A stretch of 58,727 nucleotides of DNA from Limnohabitans sp. Rim8. Its GTDB lineage: Bacteria > Pseudomonadota > Gammaproteobacteria > Burkholderiales > Burkholderiaceae_C. Numbering within the stretch: the stretch's first letter is position 1; each line of letters opens with the position of its first letter. The stretch is taken from NCBI GenBank assembly GCA_945901045.1, contig CAMDKK010000019.1, forward strand, positions 1-58,727, given 5' to 3'. Made by a program: the position numbers and the translations under genes. The notes under the pieces were generated by a model. The model was not told the origin of the DNA and made no database searches. It worked only from the letters and a program-made list of their open reading frames with translations. Positions 17,493 through 24,863 of this stretch are shown in pieces.

Positions 17493-19115
17493 TCAGAAAC
17501 GGGGTACGGCAAACTGCATCACGTGCGGGGTGCGGGCGGCGGCTTCGCGCACAGTGGCCAGCAAAAAAGCGAGGACGTCACGGGTCTGGCGCGGGTCGAT
17601 AATCCCGTCGTCGAGCAAATGCCCGCTGGTGTAGAAGGCGCTGGCCTGGCTTTCAAACAGGCCGACGATCTCGGATTTTTGCGCTTGCAGTTGGTCTTCG
17701 TCGACCGCTTTGCCGCTGCGCTGCGTTTGCTGGCGGGCCACGATGTCGAGCGTGGTGGCGGCCTGCTCGCCGCCCATGACGGACGATCGGGCGTTGGGCC
17801 AAGAAAAACAAAAGCGCGGGTGAAACGCGCGCCCGCACATGCCGTAGTTGCCCGCACCGAAAGAAGCGCCGCAATGCAGTGTGATGTGCGGCACCTGCGA
17901 GTTGCTCAGCGCCTGGATCATTTTGGCGCCGTGCTTGATCATGCCGGCCTCTTCCGAGGCTCGGCCCACAATGAAGCCGGTGGTGTTTTGCAAAAACACA
18001 ATGGGCGTGCCCGACTGGTTGCACAGGTGGATGAACTGCGCCGCCTTGGTCGCCCCTGCCGGGTCAATGGGCCCGTTGTTACTGATGAAGGCCACCGCAT
18101 ACCCTTCGATGCGGGCGTGGCCGCAGACGGTGGCGCTGCCATAGTCGGGTTTGAAGTCCAGCCAAGCCGAGTCGTCCACCAGCCGTGCTATGACCTCGCG
18201 CATGTCGATGGGCAGGCGGTGCGCCAGCACCATCACCCCCGCGAGTTCGTCGGGGCTGAGCCGAGGCGGACGCGGTGCTTGGTTAGGAGCGGGCACCACC
18301 GCTCGGGGCCAGTCGATGGCGGCAAGCACATCACGAGCAAGGGCAATCGCGTGGGCGTCGTCTTGCGCCACGTATTCGGCCAGGCCGCTCACGGTGGCGT
18401 GCATGTCGGTGCCGCCCAGGGCCTCGTCGGTGGCTATCTCGCCCGTGGCGGCCTTGAGCAAAGGCGGCCCTGCCAGAAAGGCTTTGGCTTGACCTCGCAC
18501 CATGATCACGTAATCCGACAGGCCGGGCATGTAAGCGCCGCCTGCGGTGCACGAGCCGTGCACCACGGTGAGCACCGGCAGGCCCGCCGCCGACAAACGC
18601 GCCAGGTTGTAGAACATGCCGCCGCCGCGGATGAATTTTTCGACCCTGTACTTGCGCAGGTTCGAGCCTGCCGACTCGACCAAGTGCACAAAGGGCAGCT
18701 TGTTTTGCAACGCCATGTCCTGGCAGCGCATGAGCTTTTGGTTGCCCGCTTCGGTCAAGGCTCCGGCGTCGATACCCGAGTCGGTCACCACCACCATGCA
18801 GCGCACGCCGCTGACCATGCCAATACCGGCCAGCTGTGAGCCGCCGGGCACGCAGCGCGAGAGGTCCGAGTCGTCCATGCCATAGCCGGCCAGCGTGGCC
18901 AGCGGCAAGAACGGCGCGCCGGCGTCCAGCAGTTGCGCCAACCGCTCTCGGGGCAGCAAGGCACCGCGTTTGGCAAAGCGTTCGGCCGATTTGGACGAGG
19001 CGTCGCTGGCGCGTTGCTCCAGCGCATGCCATTCGTCAACCAAAGCCAGCATGCCTTGGCGTTGGGTGGCGAAAGCATCGGACGCTGTGTGAAGAGCAGA
19101 TTGAAAAGACGTCAT
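17493..19115 (-). CDS. acyl-CoA carboxylase carboxyltransferase beta subunit (AtuC/MccB-like)
   Basis: A 540-residue carboxyltransferase with tandem crotonase-like domains. Landmarks are the N-terminal LLPRERLAQLLDAG, LAGIGMVSGVRCMVV, HGSCTAGGAYMPGLSDYV, the acyl-CoA loop LAGPPLLKAATGEIATDE, and in the second half NNGPIDPAGATKAAQFI, NTTGFIVG and GGSFGAGNYGMCGRA-like GASFGAGNYGMCGRAF. It transfers the carboxyl group from biotin to a branched 2-enoyl-CoA. It is the first gene of a three-gene operon; the dehydrogenase follows after 28 bases. Geranyl-CoA and 3-methylcrotonyl-CoA enzymes differ by a few pocket residues that I cannot place without an alignment. Confidence 0.93.
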   Translation of the reverse strand: MTSFQSALHTASDAFATQRQGMLALVDEWHALEQRASDASSKSAERFAKRGALLPRERLAQLLDAGAPFLPLATLAGYGMDDSDLSRCVPGGSQLAGIGMVSGVRCMVVVTDSGIDAGALTEAGNQKLMRCQDMALQNKLPFVHLVESAGSNLRKYRVEKFIRGGGMFYNLARLSAAGLPVLTVVHGSCTAGGAYMPGLSDYVIMVRGQAKAFLAGPPLLKAATGEIATDEALGGTDMHATVSGLAEYVAQDDAHAIALARDVLAAIDWPRAVVPAPNQAPRPPRLSPDELAGVMVLAHRLPIDMREVIARLVDDSAWLDFKPDYGSATVCGHARIEGYAVAFISNNGPIDPAGATKAAQFIHLCNQSGTPIVFLQNTTGFIVGRASEEAGMIKHGAKMIQALSNSQVPHITLHCGASFGAGNYGMCGRAFHPRFCFSWPNARSSVMGGEQAATTLDIVARQQTQRSGKAVDEDQLQAQKSEIVGLFESQASAFYTSGHLLDDGIIDPRQTRDVLAFLLATVREAAARTPHVMQFAVPRF

Positions 19116-19194
19116 GGTGTTCTTTGAAAAAAAAGCAAGCTTGAAAGTGATTGAACATGAGTGTGTCCAAGAATGCCAGTGGCTTTCGCCGGGT

Positions 19195-19211
19195 TGTGCA
19201 TAATGTGCACA
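19195..19211. promoter_or_regulatory. candidate IclR operator
   Basis: In the divergent gap between the carboxylase operon and the IclR gene there is TGTGCA, three bases, then the perfect palindrome TGTGCACA. IclR regulators normally bind palindromic or repeated sites next to their own promoter, so this is the best candidate. No experimental support; the sites are short. Confidence 0.4.
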
Positions 19212-19231
19212 TAGTATTTTCCCTTATAAAA

Positions 19232-20023
19232 ATGCCTGTATCCCACGCCCATGCCCTCGCCCTGTTGCCCATCGCCAAAGGCCCACGTCCCGGGGCACAA
19301 AGCCTTGACAGAGCGGTGGGTTTGATAAATTTGATCGCCCAAAATCACGACCAAGGCATTCCTTTGAGCGCTCTGGTTCAGGCCTCTCGACTGGATCGCA
19401 CAACGGTTTGGCGCATGGTGGAGAACCTTCAGCACGCGGGTTTGATTGAAAAAAATAAGCAATCAGGCGCATTTGCTTTGGGCCCGCGTGCCACGGCCTG
19501 GGGGGCCGTCAGTTTCGGGCAATCAGCGTTGATTCGGCAATGCCAACCTGTCATGAAAAACTTGGCGCGTACCACTGGAGACAACGTCTTTTTGGTTTTG
19601 CGTATGGGCGACTACAGCCATTGTTTGCACTTGGAGCAAGGTGCGCATGCGGTCAGCTCCTTTCGGCAGACCGTGGGTGAAACCCGATTGCTGGGCTTGG
19701 GTGTGGGCAGCATCGCAATGCTTGCCGCTTTAGCTGATGAAGCGGTGGATGGACATCACACCCGCCAGGTGGAAAGTTACAACCAGGAAGGGGTGACGCG
19801 TGCGCAATTGCTGCGCTGGGTTCGCTCTGCCAGACACAGGGGATTTGCCTACCGCAACACGGCAGGCATTGCGGCGGTGGGCTTACATGGGTTCCTAGAA
19901 GGCGGCGCTGTAGCCGCCTTGTCAATCGGTGCGGCCGCTGCGCGATTGCCGTTAAGTCGAGCGACTGAATTGGCTGAAGTCATGCGCCGCCAAGTACCTG
20001 AAGCATTTCGCCTGTCGATCTGA
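19232..20023 (+). CDS. IclR-family transcriptional regulator
   Basis: A 263-residue regulator. An N-terminal winged helix-turn-helix covers about residues 25-80 (ALVQASRLDRTTVWRMVENLQ, then a wing), followed by the IclR effector domain (TTGDNVFLVLRMGDYSHCLH, TRLLGLGVGSIAMLAAL, GIAAVGLHGFLEGGAVAALSI). It is divergent from the carboxylase/dehydrogenase operon, which it most likely controls in response to a pathway intermediate. The ATG at 19232 gives a conventional protein; an upstream in-frame start at 19151 would read through the likely operator. The pseudomonad atu operon uses a TetR-type AtuR, so the regulator type here differs. Confidence 0.87.
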   Translation: MPVSHAHALALLPIAKGPRPGAQSLDRAVGLINLIAQNHDQGIPLSALVQASRLDRTTVWRMVENLQHAGLIEKNKQSGAFALGPRATAWGAVSFGQSALIRQCQPVMKNLARTTGDNVFLVLRMGDYSHCLHLEQGAHAVSSFRQTVGETRLLGLGVGSIAMLAALADEAVDGHHTRQVESYNQEGVTRAQLLRWVRSARHRGFAYRNTAGIAAVGLHGFLEGGAVAALSIGAAAARLPLSRATELAEVMRRQVPEAFRLSI

Positions 20024-20028
20024 TTCGG

Positions 20029-20166
20029 CATTTAATCAACGAGCCGTCTGGCATCAAGCTTCAGGTTCGCAGCATTGGCAAGTGCCTCGCACGCTGGGGC
20101 TTTACCAGGAGCTATGCCCCTGAAGCGAACCAAAGCCAAATGACGCGAAGCTGCCAACGAACATAG
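20029..20166 (+). pseudogene. IS630-type transposase fragment
   Basis: A short open stretch with no start, ending at TAG 20164-20166, translates to a segment containing GIKLQVRSIGKCLARWGFT. This fits the IS630 transposase helix-turn-helix end (usual pattern SVRTVGxYLxRWGFTPQKP). Similarity fades after about 30 residues and the downstream bases to 20242 carry no further recognisable transposase. No terminal repeats were found. It is an old remnant lying exactly where E2/E3 genes would be expected after E1 beta. Confidence 0.4.
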
Positions 20167-20242
20167 GACCCTGTTGGAGAAAACACCTGAGCGGCTTATG
20201 AGCTACTTCCAGGACCGCTGGGTTCGATATGCCGCTTCAACT

Positions 20243-21256
20243 TCACAGGGCCGGAGCAATAACAACGGATGACGATGCTGCAGGATGGCAAAGCAATGCT
20301 GCAGTGCTTGCAATGATTTCTGGGCTTATTCGGCAAATATCCTCAAGGGGCTTGGAGTAGGGTACCGGTATCCTGGGGGATCCGATTCGCATGGGCTGCG
20401 CCTTCAGTTGCCCCCAAAACACCTCCGCAATTTCTGCCAGTAATTCACCCCCGAAGCCGCCGACTCGCGGTGACTCATGCGCGATCAAGATGCGCCCGGT
20501 CTTTTGTGTGGACTTGAATACTGTTTCGCGGTCCCATGGCCAAAGTGTCCGTAAGTCAATGACTTCTGCGGAGACCCCCTGCATTGCCAGCAGGTCGGCC
20601 GCCGCAAGGCAGGTGTTGGCTGTTTTAGACCAACTCAGCAGGGTGATATCACAGCCATACCTGCGCACAGAGGCCTTGCCGATTTCAATCGGTTCTGCGG
20701 CCTCATCAACTTCTCCTGTTTCCAGCCACAGCTCTTTGTGCTCCATAAAAACCACCGGGTCATCGGAGCGAATTGCGGCTTTCAACAGGCCATGGTTATC
20801 GGCTGGTGTGGCCGATGCCACCACCACCAAGCCCGGCGTTCCAACCCAGATGTTTTCATTGCTCTGCGAATGTTGGGCCGCCATGCCCCAACGCATGCCT
20901 ATGGGCTGTCGAATCACCATCGGTACTCGGACCTGCCCATCAAGCATGTAGCGAATCTTGGCCGCTTGATTGATGATTTCATCTGCTGCGCACAAGGCGA
21001 AGTCGGCATACCGCAATTCCGCCACGGGCCGCATGCCCAGAAGTGCTGAACCGATGGCCGCAGACATGATCATGGACTCGGAAATAGGCGTATCCACAAT
21101 TCGCGAGGCACCAAAGCGTTTTTGCAAACCCAGATATTGACCCGCCACGCCGCCCTCCGGGCCCACATCCTCGCCTAGCGCCCAGACATTGGCGTCCCGC
21201 TCCATTTCTTGGCGCAGAGCAAGGCAGCCCGCTTGCGCATAGGTCATCTGGGCCAT
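20243..21256 (-). CDS. 2-oxoacid/acetoin dehydrogenase E1 component, beta subunit
   Basis: A 337-residue E1 beta subunit with an N-terminal transketolase pyrimidine-binding domain (GEDVGPEGGVAGQYLGLQKRFG, DTPISESMIMSAAIG, RYMLDGQVRVPMVIRQPIGM) and a C-terminal domain with IGKASVRRYGCDITLLSWSK and HESPRVGGFGGELLAEI. It pairs with the alpha subunit encoded just upstream (13-base overlap) to bind TPP and decarboxylate a 2-oxoacid or acetoin. No E2 or E3 gene follows; an IS630 remnant lies just beyond its stop. It may use a distant E2/E3 or act as a bare decarboxylase. Confidence 0.93.
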   Translation of the reverse strand: MAQMTYAQAGCLALRQEMERDANVWALGEDVGPEGGVAGQYLGLQKRFGASRIVDTPISESMIMSAAIGSALLGMRPVAELRYADFALCAADEIINQAAKIRYMLDGQVRVPMVIRQPIGMRWGMAAQHSQSNENIWVGTPGLVVVASATPADNHGLLKAAIRSDDPVVFMEHKELWLETGEVDEAAEPIEIGKASVRRYGCDITLLSWSKTANTCLAAADLLAMQGVSAEVIDLRTLWPWDRETVFKSTQKTGRILIAHESPRVGGFGGELLAEIAEVFWGQLKAQPMRIGSPRIPVPYSKPLEDICRISPEIIASTAALLCHPAASSSVVIAPAL

Positions 21257-22239
21257 AGGGGACCCCCCACATCTTGAACCTCTGTAAAGGCCATTTCAAT
21301 AGAGGGGAAGGGCGCATTCAATGCGATTTCCACAGCCTCTGCAATTTGTTGGCGCACAGTCTTGCGCAGGGCATCAATTCGTTCAGCGTCGGTTCCGCGC
21401 TGCATTAACCAATGCTGGGCATTCAATAAGCAGTCGTCTTGTCTCGCCTTTTCGACTTCCACAGGGTCACGGTACAAGCCTTTATCGTGGGCAAGGTGAC
21501 CATACCAACGGTAGGTGCTCGCATGCAGGAAATGAGGCCCGTCTCCAGCACGGACTTTTTCAATCAAATCCCCCGCTGCTTGTTGAACCGCAACCACATC
21601 ATTGCCATTCACGTGAGAGACCGGTATACCGAATGCGGCAACGCGTTCCACTGCAGGGGGGCCTGCGGTGACATCACGGGTCCTTAAGGTGACGGAATAA
21701 CCGTTGTCTTCGCAAACAAAAAGCACCGGAAGATTGAACAACTTGGCCCAATTGAAAGCCTCAAAGAGAGGGCCACGGTTCATTGCACCATCACCAAAGA
21801 ATGCAACAACAATTTCGGGTCTGGCTTGCATCTTGATTGCATGGGCTGCACCTACGGCCATGGTGACACCATCGGGTACGACCCCGTTGGCGCCCAGCAT
21901 CCCTTGGGAAAAATCCGCAATGTGCATGGAGCCGCCCTTGCCGTTTGAGGTTCCACCTTGACGACCAAACAATTCAAGCATCATGCGAGAGGGGGACAAG
22001 CCTTTGGCAATTGCATGGCCGTGTCCACGGTGATGGCTGGAGACGTAGTCGCTGCTATTCAAGTGACTGCAAACGCCCGTAGCAATGGCTTCCTGACCTG
22101 TGTATTGATGTACCGACCCCCGAACATGGCCTTCAGCCAAGGCTTGTCCAGCTGCCTCCTCGAATTCGCGGATCAGGCACATGGTTTTTAGAAGTTCCAG
22201 AACGCGCTCTTGGGAGGGCAGGTCTCTTAAGTTTGGCAT
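21244..22239 (-). CDS. 2-oxoacid/acetoin dehydrogenase E1 component, alpha subunit
   Basis: A 331-residue TPP-dependent E1 alpha subunit. The TPP motif GDGAMNRGPLFEAFNWAKLF with the later EDNGYSV lies near residues 145-175. SSHHRGHGHAIAKG and GKGGSMHIADFSQGMLGANG are typical of pyruvate/acetoin E1 alpha; the phosphorylation-loop-equivalent RWYGHLAHDKGLYRD follows. It forms an alpha2beta2 enzyme with the overlapping downstream beta gene. The ATG at 22239 is preceded on the transcript by a TAAAAGTG/CACTTTTA inverted repeat. The upstream co-directional Bug receptor (gap 87 bases) may bring in the substrate. Confidence 0.93.
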   Translation of the reverse strand: MPNLRDLPSQERVLELLKTMCLIREFEEAAGQALAEGHVRGSVHQYTGQEAIATGVCSHLNSSDYVSSHHRGHGHAIAKGLSPSRMMLELFGRQGGTSNGKGGSMHIADFSQGMLGANGVVPDGVTMAVGAAHAIKMQARPEIVVAFFGDGAMNRGPLFEAFNWAKLFNLPVLFVCEDNGYSVTLRTRDVTAGPPAVERVAAFGIPVSHVNGNDVVAVQQAAGDLIEKVRAGDGPHFLHASTYRWYGHLAHDKGLYRDPVEVEKARQDDCLLNAQHWLMQRGTDAERIDALRKTVRQQIAEAVEIALNAPFPSIEMAFTEVQDVGGPLWPR

Positions 22240-22250
22240 CTGTCCGGTCG

Positions 22251-22271
22251 CACTTTTAAAAAATAAAAGTG
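22251..22271. promoter_or_regulatory. 8-bp perfect inverted repeat before E1 alpha
   Basis: CACTTTTA, five A, then TAAAAGTG: a perfect inverted repeat ending 12 bases before the E1 alpha start. It could be an operator, or form a weak leader hairpin between the Bug receptor and E1 alpha genes. No regulator gene is adjacent. Confidence 0.35.
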
Positions 22272-22326
22272 TCGCAATTGCTTGGGGTTGTCGTTTCGAT
22301 TGTGATTCGCAATGCGCAGCTTGAAC

Positions 22327-23310
22327 TCATTCGAGTTTGATCCCCAACTCATTGATCAATTTACCCCAGTAGGCGTAGTCGGCCGCCATGCCCGAGTTCA
22401 CCGAAGCAGCGGGCGTGCCGGTTGGTGTCAACCCAAGTGAACGCAATCGAGCCTGAATTTCAGGCGTCTTCACGATCTTGACGATTTCAGTGTTGAGTTT
22501 ATTGATGATGTCATCGGGTGTTCCTGCGGGTGCGAAAAAGGTGTGCCAAGAGTTTCCGATCACACCATTGGGGTCGAGCTCAGGATTGAACTCGGTCATC
22601 GTAGGCACATCAGGCAGTGCCGGAATGCGTTCGCTCCCTGAAACGGCGAGCGCTTTGATGCGTTTACCGAGAATTGATGGAATCGCTGTTGTTGAGGCTT
22701 CAAGATAAAGGCTGACAACACCACTCATGACATCTGGCGATGGATTGGTTTTATAAGGAATGTGGGTGAGCTTGATACCCAAGCGGCGAGCCCACGCTTC
22801 AAGCGCAACATGAGGTTGGGAGCCAATGCCGGCTGAGGCGTAATCAATTTTTCCTGGATTGCGCTTGGCATAATCCACCAATTCAGCCATGGTGTTGAAA
22901 GGCGCATTCGGTGTGGCCGTGAGAATGTGCGGAACAATCAAAACTTGCGTAATGGCTTTAAAGTCCTTCAAGGGGTTGTACTTTGCGTTGAGGTACAAAT
23001 GCGGAGCGATCGCCATGACGCCCTTGACTGTATAGAACAAGTTGTATCCATCGGCCGGCATGATTGCCGCTGCCTCGGCGCCAATCATCCCGCCCGCGCC
23101 GGCTCTGTTGTCTACCACCACGGGCTGGCCCAGAGCTTGACTCAGCTTGTCACAGATCAAGCGCCCAATCACGTCGGGGGATATTCCCGCTGCATAGGGG
23201 ATGATCAATTTGATAGGCTTGTTAGGGTACCCCGCGGATTGACTCCAGGCAGGCAAGGCCATCGAAGCGGCTAAGCCAGTGGCGGTGTTCAAAAGGGTTC
23301 TGCGTTTCAT
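22327..23310 (-). CDS. Bug/TctC-family periplasmic solute receptor
   Basis: A 327-residue Bug receptor. The N-terminus MKRRTLLNTATGLAASMALP ending WSQS is a signal peptide with a basic KRR start, possibly Tat-like. Ligand-loop and fold motifs are IIPYAAGISPDVIGRLI, VVVDNRAGAGGMIGAEA, PADGYNLFY, YNPLKDFKAITQ, and HIPYKTNPSPDVMSG. The first loop has AAGISPD instead of the common PAGGATD, so its ligand specificity may be unusual. It is co-directional with and upstream of the E1 genes. A AGGAGA ribosome site precedes the ATG. Confidence 0.93.
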   Translation of the reverse strand: MKRRTLLNTATGLAASMALPAWSQSAGYPNKPIKLIIPYAAGISPDVIGRLICDKLSQALGQPVVVDNRAGAGGMIGAEAAAIMPADGYNLFYTVKGVMAIAPHLYLNAKYNPLKDFKAITQVLIVPHILTATPNAPFNTMAELVDYAKRNPGKIDYASAGIGSQPHVALEAWARRLGIKLTHIPYKTNPSPDVMSGVVSLYLEASTTAIPSILGKRIKALAVSGSERIPALPDVPTMTEFNPELDPNGVIGNSWHTFFAPAGTPDDIINKLNTEIVKIVKTPEIQARLRSLGLTPTGTPAASVNSGMAADYAYWGKLINELGIKLE

Positions 23311-23344
23311 TTTTGTCTCCTAAGATGGGATGGAAATAGCAACT

Positions 23345-23485
23345 TCAGCGGCCACCAGATACATCAAACAGTGCGCTATCGATGTAACTTGAGGCGGGGC
23401 CACACAAAAAACTCACCACTTGGACCACCTCATCTGCGCTGCACATGCGGCCCATAGGCACCGTGGGTGCGAGTTTGGTTTGAGT
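23345..23485 (-). pseudogene. C-terminal fragment of a short-chain dehydrogenase
   Basis: A 46-codon open stretch ending at a TGA (23345-23347) with no start codon translates to an SDR tail: KLAPTVPMGRMCSADEVVQ, then VVSFLCGPASSYIDSALFDV and SGGR. The PMGRxxxADEVxxxVxFLxxPxSSYxxGxxxxVxGG pattern is the standard SDR C-terminus. A TAA at 23486-23488 closes the frame and nothing upstream resembles the rest of an SDR. It is on the same strand as, and just upstream of, the Bug/E1 genes, so the gene once belonged to that operon and was truncated. Confidence 0.72.
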
Positions 23486-23669
23486 TTAAAAGACCGTTCT
23501 TGCATGTTGACTCACATTTTCCCTATGGCAGTGAGCTACAGATGACACTCGCTAATTAGAGCTGTCCAAAGCTTTATTTCACGATGCACAGTGTTGACAG
23601 TATGGTCAAGCGTCCATCAAAGACATATTGAGATTGGCAGCGAGGTCTTTCAAAATTTTGTATTCGACC

Positions 23670-23906
23670 CGGCGAACCCACCGCAGATATTCGGATGAAT
23701 TCAAAGCCACGCATTCAGCGACCTGCCTAACCCCCGGCGTTTCAGTTGCCGCTGTGGTCGGCGAGCATTGTATGAATTCAGACGTCTTGCAACGCTGGCT
23801 CAAGGAGCATCGGGCTCTGGCGCTTGTTCAAGCGCCCGACAGCATCTCACCAACAACTGACATCGAACTGTCGCCACAAATAATTTTACAATCCTATTTT
23901 TTGTGA
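23670..23906 (+). pseudogene. IS66-type TnpA (orf1) fragment
   Basis: The translated segment RRTHRRYSDEFKA, then TPGVSVAAVVGEHCMNSDVL and QRWLKEHRA matches the helix-turn-helix start of IS66-family Orf1 proteins (pattern RRxxSxEFKxxVVxxCxxPGxSVAxVAxxHGLNxNLVxRWL). The usual His-Gly-Leu-Asn reads His-Cys-Met-Asn, and the protein ends early. No TnpB/TnpC genes or end repeats are present. It is a decayed insertion immediately upstream of the BrnTA module. Confidence 0.55.
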
Positions 23907-23913
23907 GTACAAT
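23885..23913 (+). promoter_or_regulatory. sigma70-like promoter of brnTA
   Basis: TTTACA at 23885-23890 and TACAAT at 23908-23913 are separated by exactly 17 bases and lie just before the brnT ATG at 23921. Transcription would begin almost at the ATG, so the message would be leaderless or nearly so; no ribosome site is visible. BrnA-type antitoxins normally autoregulate such promoters. Confidence 0.6.
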
Positions 23914-23920
23914 AAATAAC

Positions 23921-24205
23921 ATGGAAATCAGCTTCGACCCCGCCAAAAGTGAACTTAACGTGACTGATCGCGGTCTGCCGTTCACGCTGCTTGAGCAAAT
24001 GGAATGGTCAGGTGCGGTGATCAAAGAGGATGTCCGTAAAAACTAAGGTGAGCGCCGTTACCTTGCACTTGGAATGATCGGTGATCGGCTAAATGCCGTG
24101 GTGTTCACACCCTGCGCAGACAAGTTGCATTTCATCAGTCTGCGCAAAGCGAACCAACGAGCGGTGAAAGATTATGAGCAAGAAACCAAACCCTGTACTG
24201 ATTGA
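23921..24205 (+). pseudogene. brnT: BrnT-type toxin gene with in-frame stop
   Basis: The frame from ATG 23921 reads MEISFDPAKSELNV at the start and, after an in-frame TAA at 24044-24046 (codon 42), continues GERRYLALGMIGDRLNAVVF, then HFISLRKANQRAVKDYEQE to TGA 24203-24205. Together this is a full-length BrnT toxin (family pattern FDPxK..., EDxRKxYGExRxxALGxxxGRLxxVVxTxR, ISxRKANxREVxxYE). The stop replaces the conserved Tyr of the RKxYGE motif (TAC or TAT to TAA). BrnT is a RelE-fold ribonuclease; the 41-residue product would lack most of the fold. The 3' end overlaps brnA by 32 bases, the usual arrangement. Confidence 0.78.
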
Positions 24206-24467
24206 CGACGAGAACCCCGAATGGACGGTGGCAGATTTCGCTAAAGCACGTCCGGCCAGCGAGGTGCTGCCGCAAATCTTTGGCGCAAAGCTTGCGCAGG
24301 AAATCCTCAAGCCTCGCGGTCGTCCGCGTGCCGAGTACCCGAAAGAGCGCATCAACATCCGTCTGTCACACGAGGTTGTCGAGTACTTCAAGTCAGCGGG
24401 TGACGGCTGGCAGACTCGCATCGACGCAGCATTACGCCAGTTCATCACCGAGCGTCAAGGCCGGTAA
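24174..24467 (+). CDS. brnA: BrnA-type antitoxin
   Basis: A 97-residue intact antitoxin. The N-terminal half (NPEWTVADFAKARPASEVLP, LKPRGRPRAEYPKERINIRL) wraps the toxin, and the C-terminal half carries the ribbon-helix-helix-like DNA-binding part (VVEYFKSAGDGWQTRIDAAL). It normally neutralises BrnT and represses the shared promoter. Here the toxin gene is broken by a nonsense codon, so BrnA may be an orphan that represses its own promoter or protects against a homologous toxin. Translation probably depends on reinitiation, because the upstream frame stops 128 bases before it. Confidence 0.85.
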   Translation: MSKKPNPVLIDDENPEWTVADFAKARPASEVLPQIFGAKLAQEILKPRGRPRAEYPKERINIRLSHEVVEYFKSAGDGWQTRIDAALRQFITERQGR

Positions 24468-24489
24468 TCGGCTGCACAAACGACAAAAG

Positions 24490-24532
24490 AACCCTCCGCA
24501 CTCAGGACGCGAAGTCGCTGAATGCGGGGGTT
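24490..24532. terminator. large stem-loop after brnA
   Basis: AACCC-T-CCGCA pairs with TGCGG-GGGTT, leaving one bulged T, and the inner bases add CTCA/TGAA-type pairs and a GAC-GCGAA-GTC tip. This makes a strong hairpin 23 bases after the brnA stop. The T-run after it is weak (TTGTCTT), so it is at best an imperfect terminator. It could also be a structured DNA or RNA element in this scarred region. Confidence 0.35.
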
Positions 24533-24614
24533 GTCTTACTGGCAGGCTTGAGCGCACAGGCGATCGATTGTCCGAGCTGAAGCTGCCCGTTTGGGTGAAT
24601 GTCGAGCCATCAGA

Positions 24615-24746
24615 TCAAAAAGTGTGGTTGCCCATGTTGGTGTAGATCGTCCCCTTGCTGCTCACACTGGTCATATCACGCATTCGCTGAATGATTTCCC
24701 CTTCGCCGGAGAAGGCCAGTCGACCCCAAAAATTCCAAAACGACAT
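24615..24746 (-). pseudogene. small Gly/Ser repeat protein, broken by a stop
   Basis: From ATG 24746 a 43-codon frame reads MSFWNFWGRLAFSGEGEIIQ, then RMRDMTSVSSKGTIYTNMGN and HTF, ending at TGA 24615-24617. Past the stop, the same frame continues SDGSTFTQTGSFSSDN. The repeated pattern Gly-x-x-[YF]-Thr-x-x-Gly-x-x-x-Phe-x-Ser-Asp continues across the stop, so TGA probably replaced a GGA Gly codon. Small proteins starting like this and carrying such repeats are known to me only as hypotheticals. The rest of the 396-base gap between brnA and the efflux operon shows nothing else except the stem-loop noted. Confidence 0.45.
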
Positions 24747-24863
24747 GGTAGCTCTTAAACTGTGACCGCTTTGGGTAAATCAACCCGATTTCCCAATGCA
24801 TCTTGAAGGACTCCTAACTACAAAAAAAGCGCTGCAAAAAATCAAACTCGACTGAACCGGGTT

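Noticed and set aside
16523-17602. 359-codon open frame on the + strand opposite the AtuD-like dehydrogenase
   Set aside because: Antisense shadow of a clear acyl-CoA dehydrogenase; no domain, no ribosome site.
17463-18839. 458-codon open frame on the + strand opposite the carboxyltransferase gene
   Set aside because: It lies entirely antisense to a gene with full family motifs; its product is rich in His, Arg and Gly as expected from codon-bias shadowing and has no recognisable domain.
24490-24532. Stem-loop considered as an integron attC site
   Set aside because: It has long paired arms and a bulged base, but no GTTRRRY/RYYYAAC core pair or cassette structure was found beside it.
24202-24645. 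147-codon open frame overlapping brnA on the + strand
   Set aside because: The brnA frame has a complete antitoxin; this frame is rich in Ser/Arg with no motif and runs into the region of the minus-strand small protein.
24820-24845. AGCGCT flanked by A-runs, considered as a bidirectional terminator for the efflux operon
   Set aside because: The palindrome has no loop and only six bases, too small for a stable hairpin.
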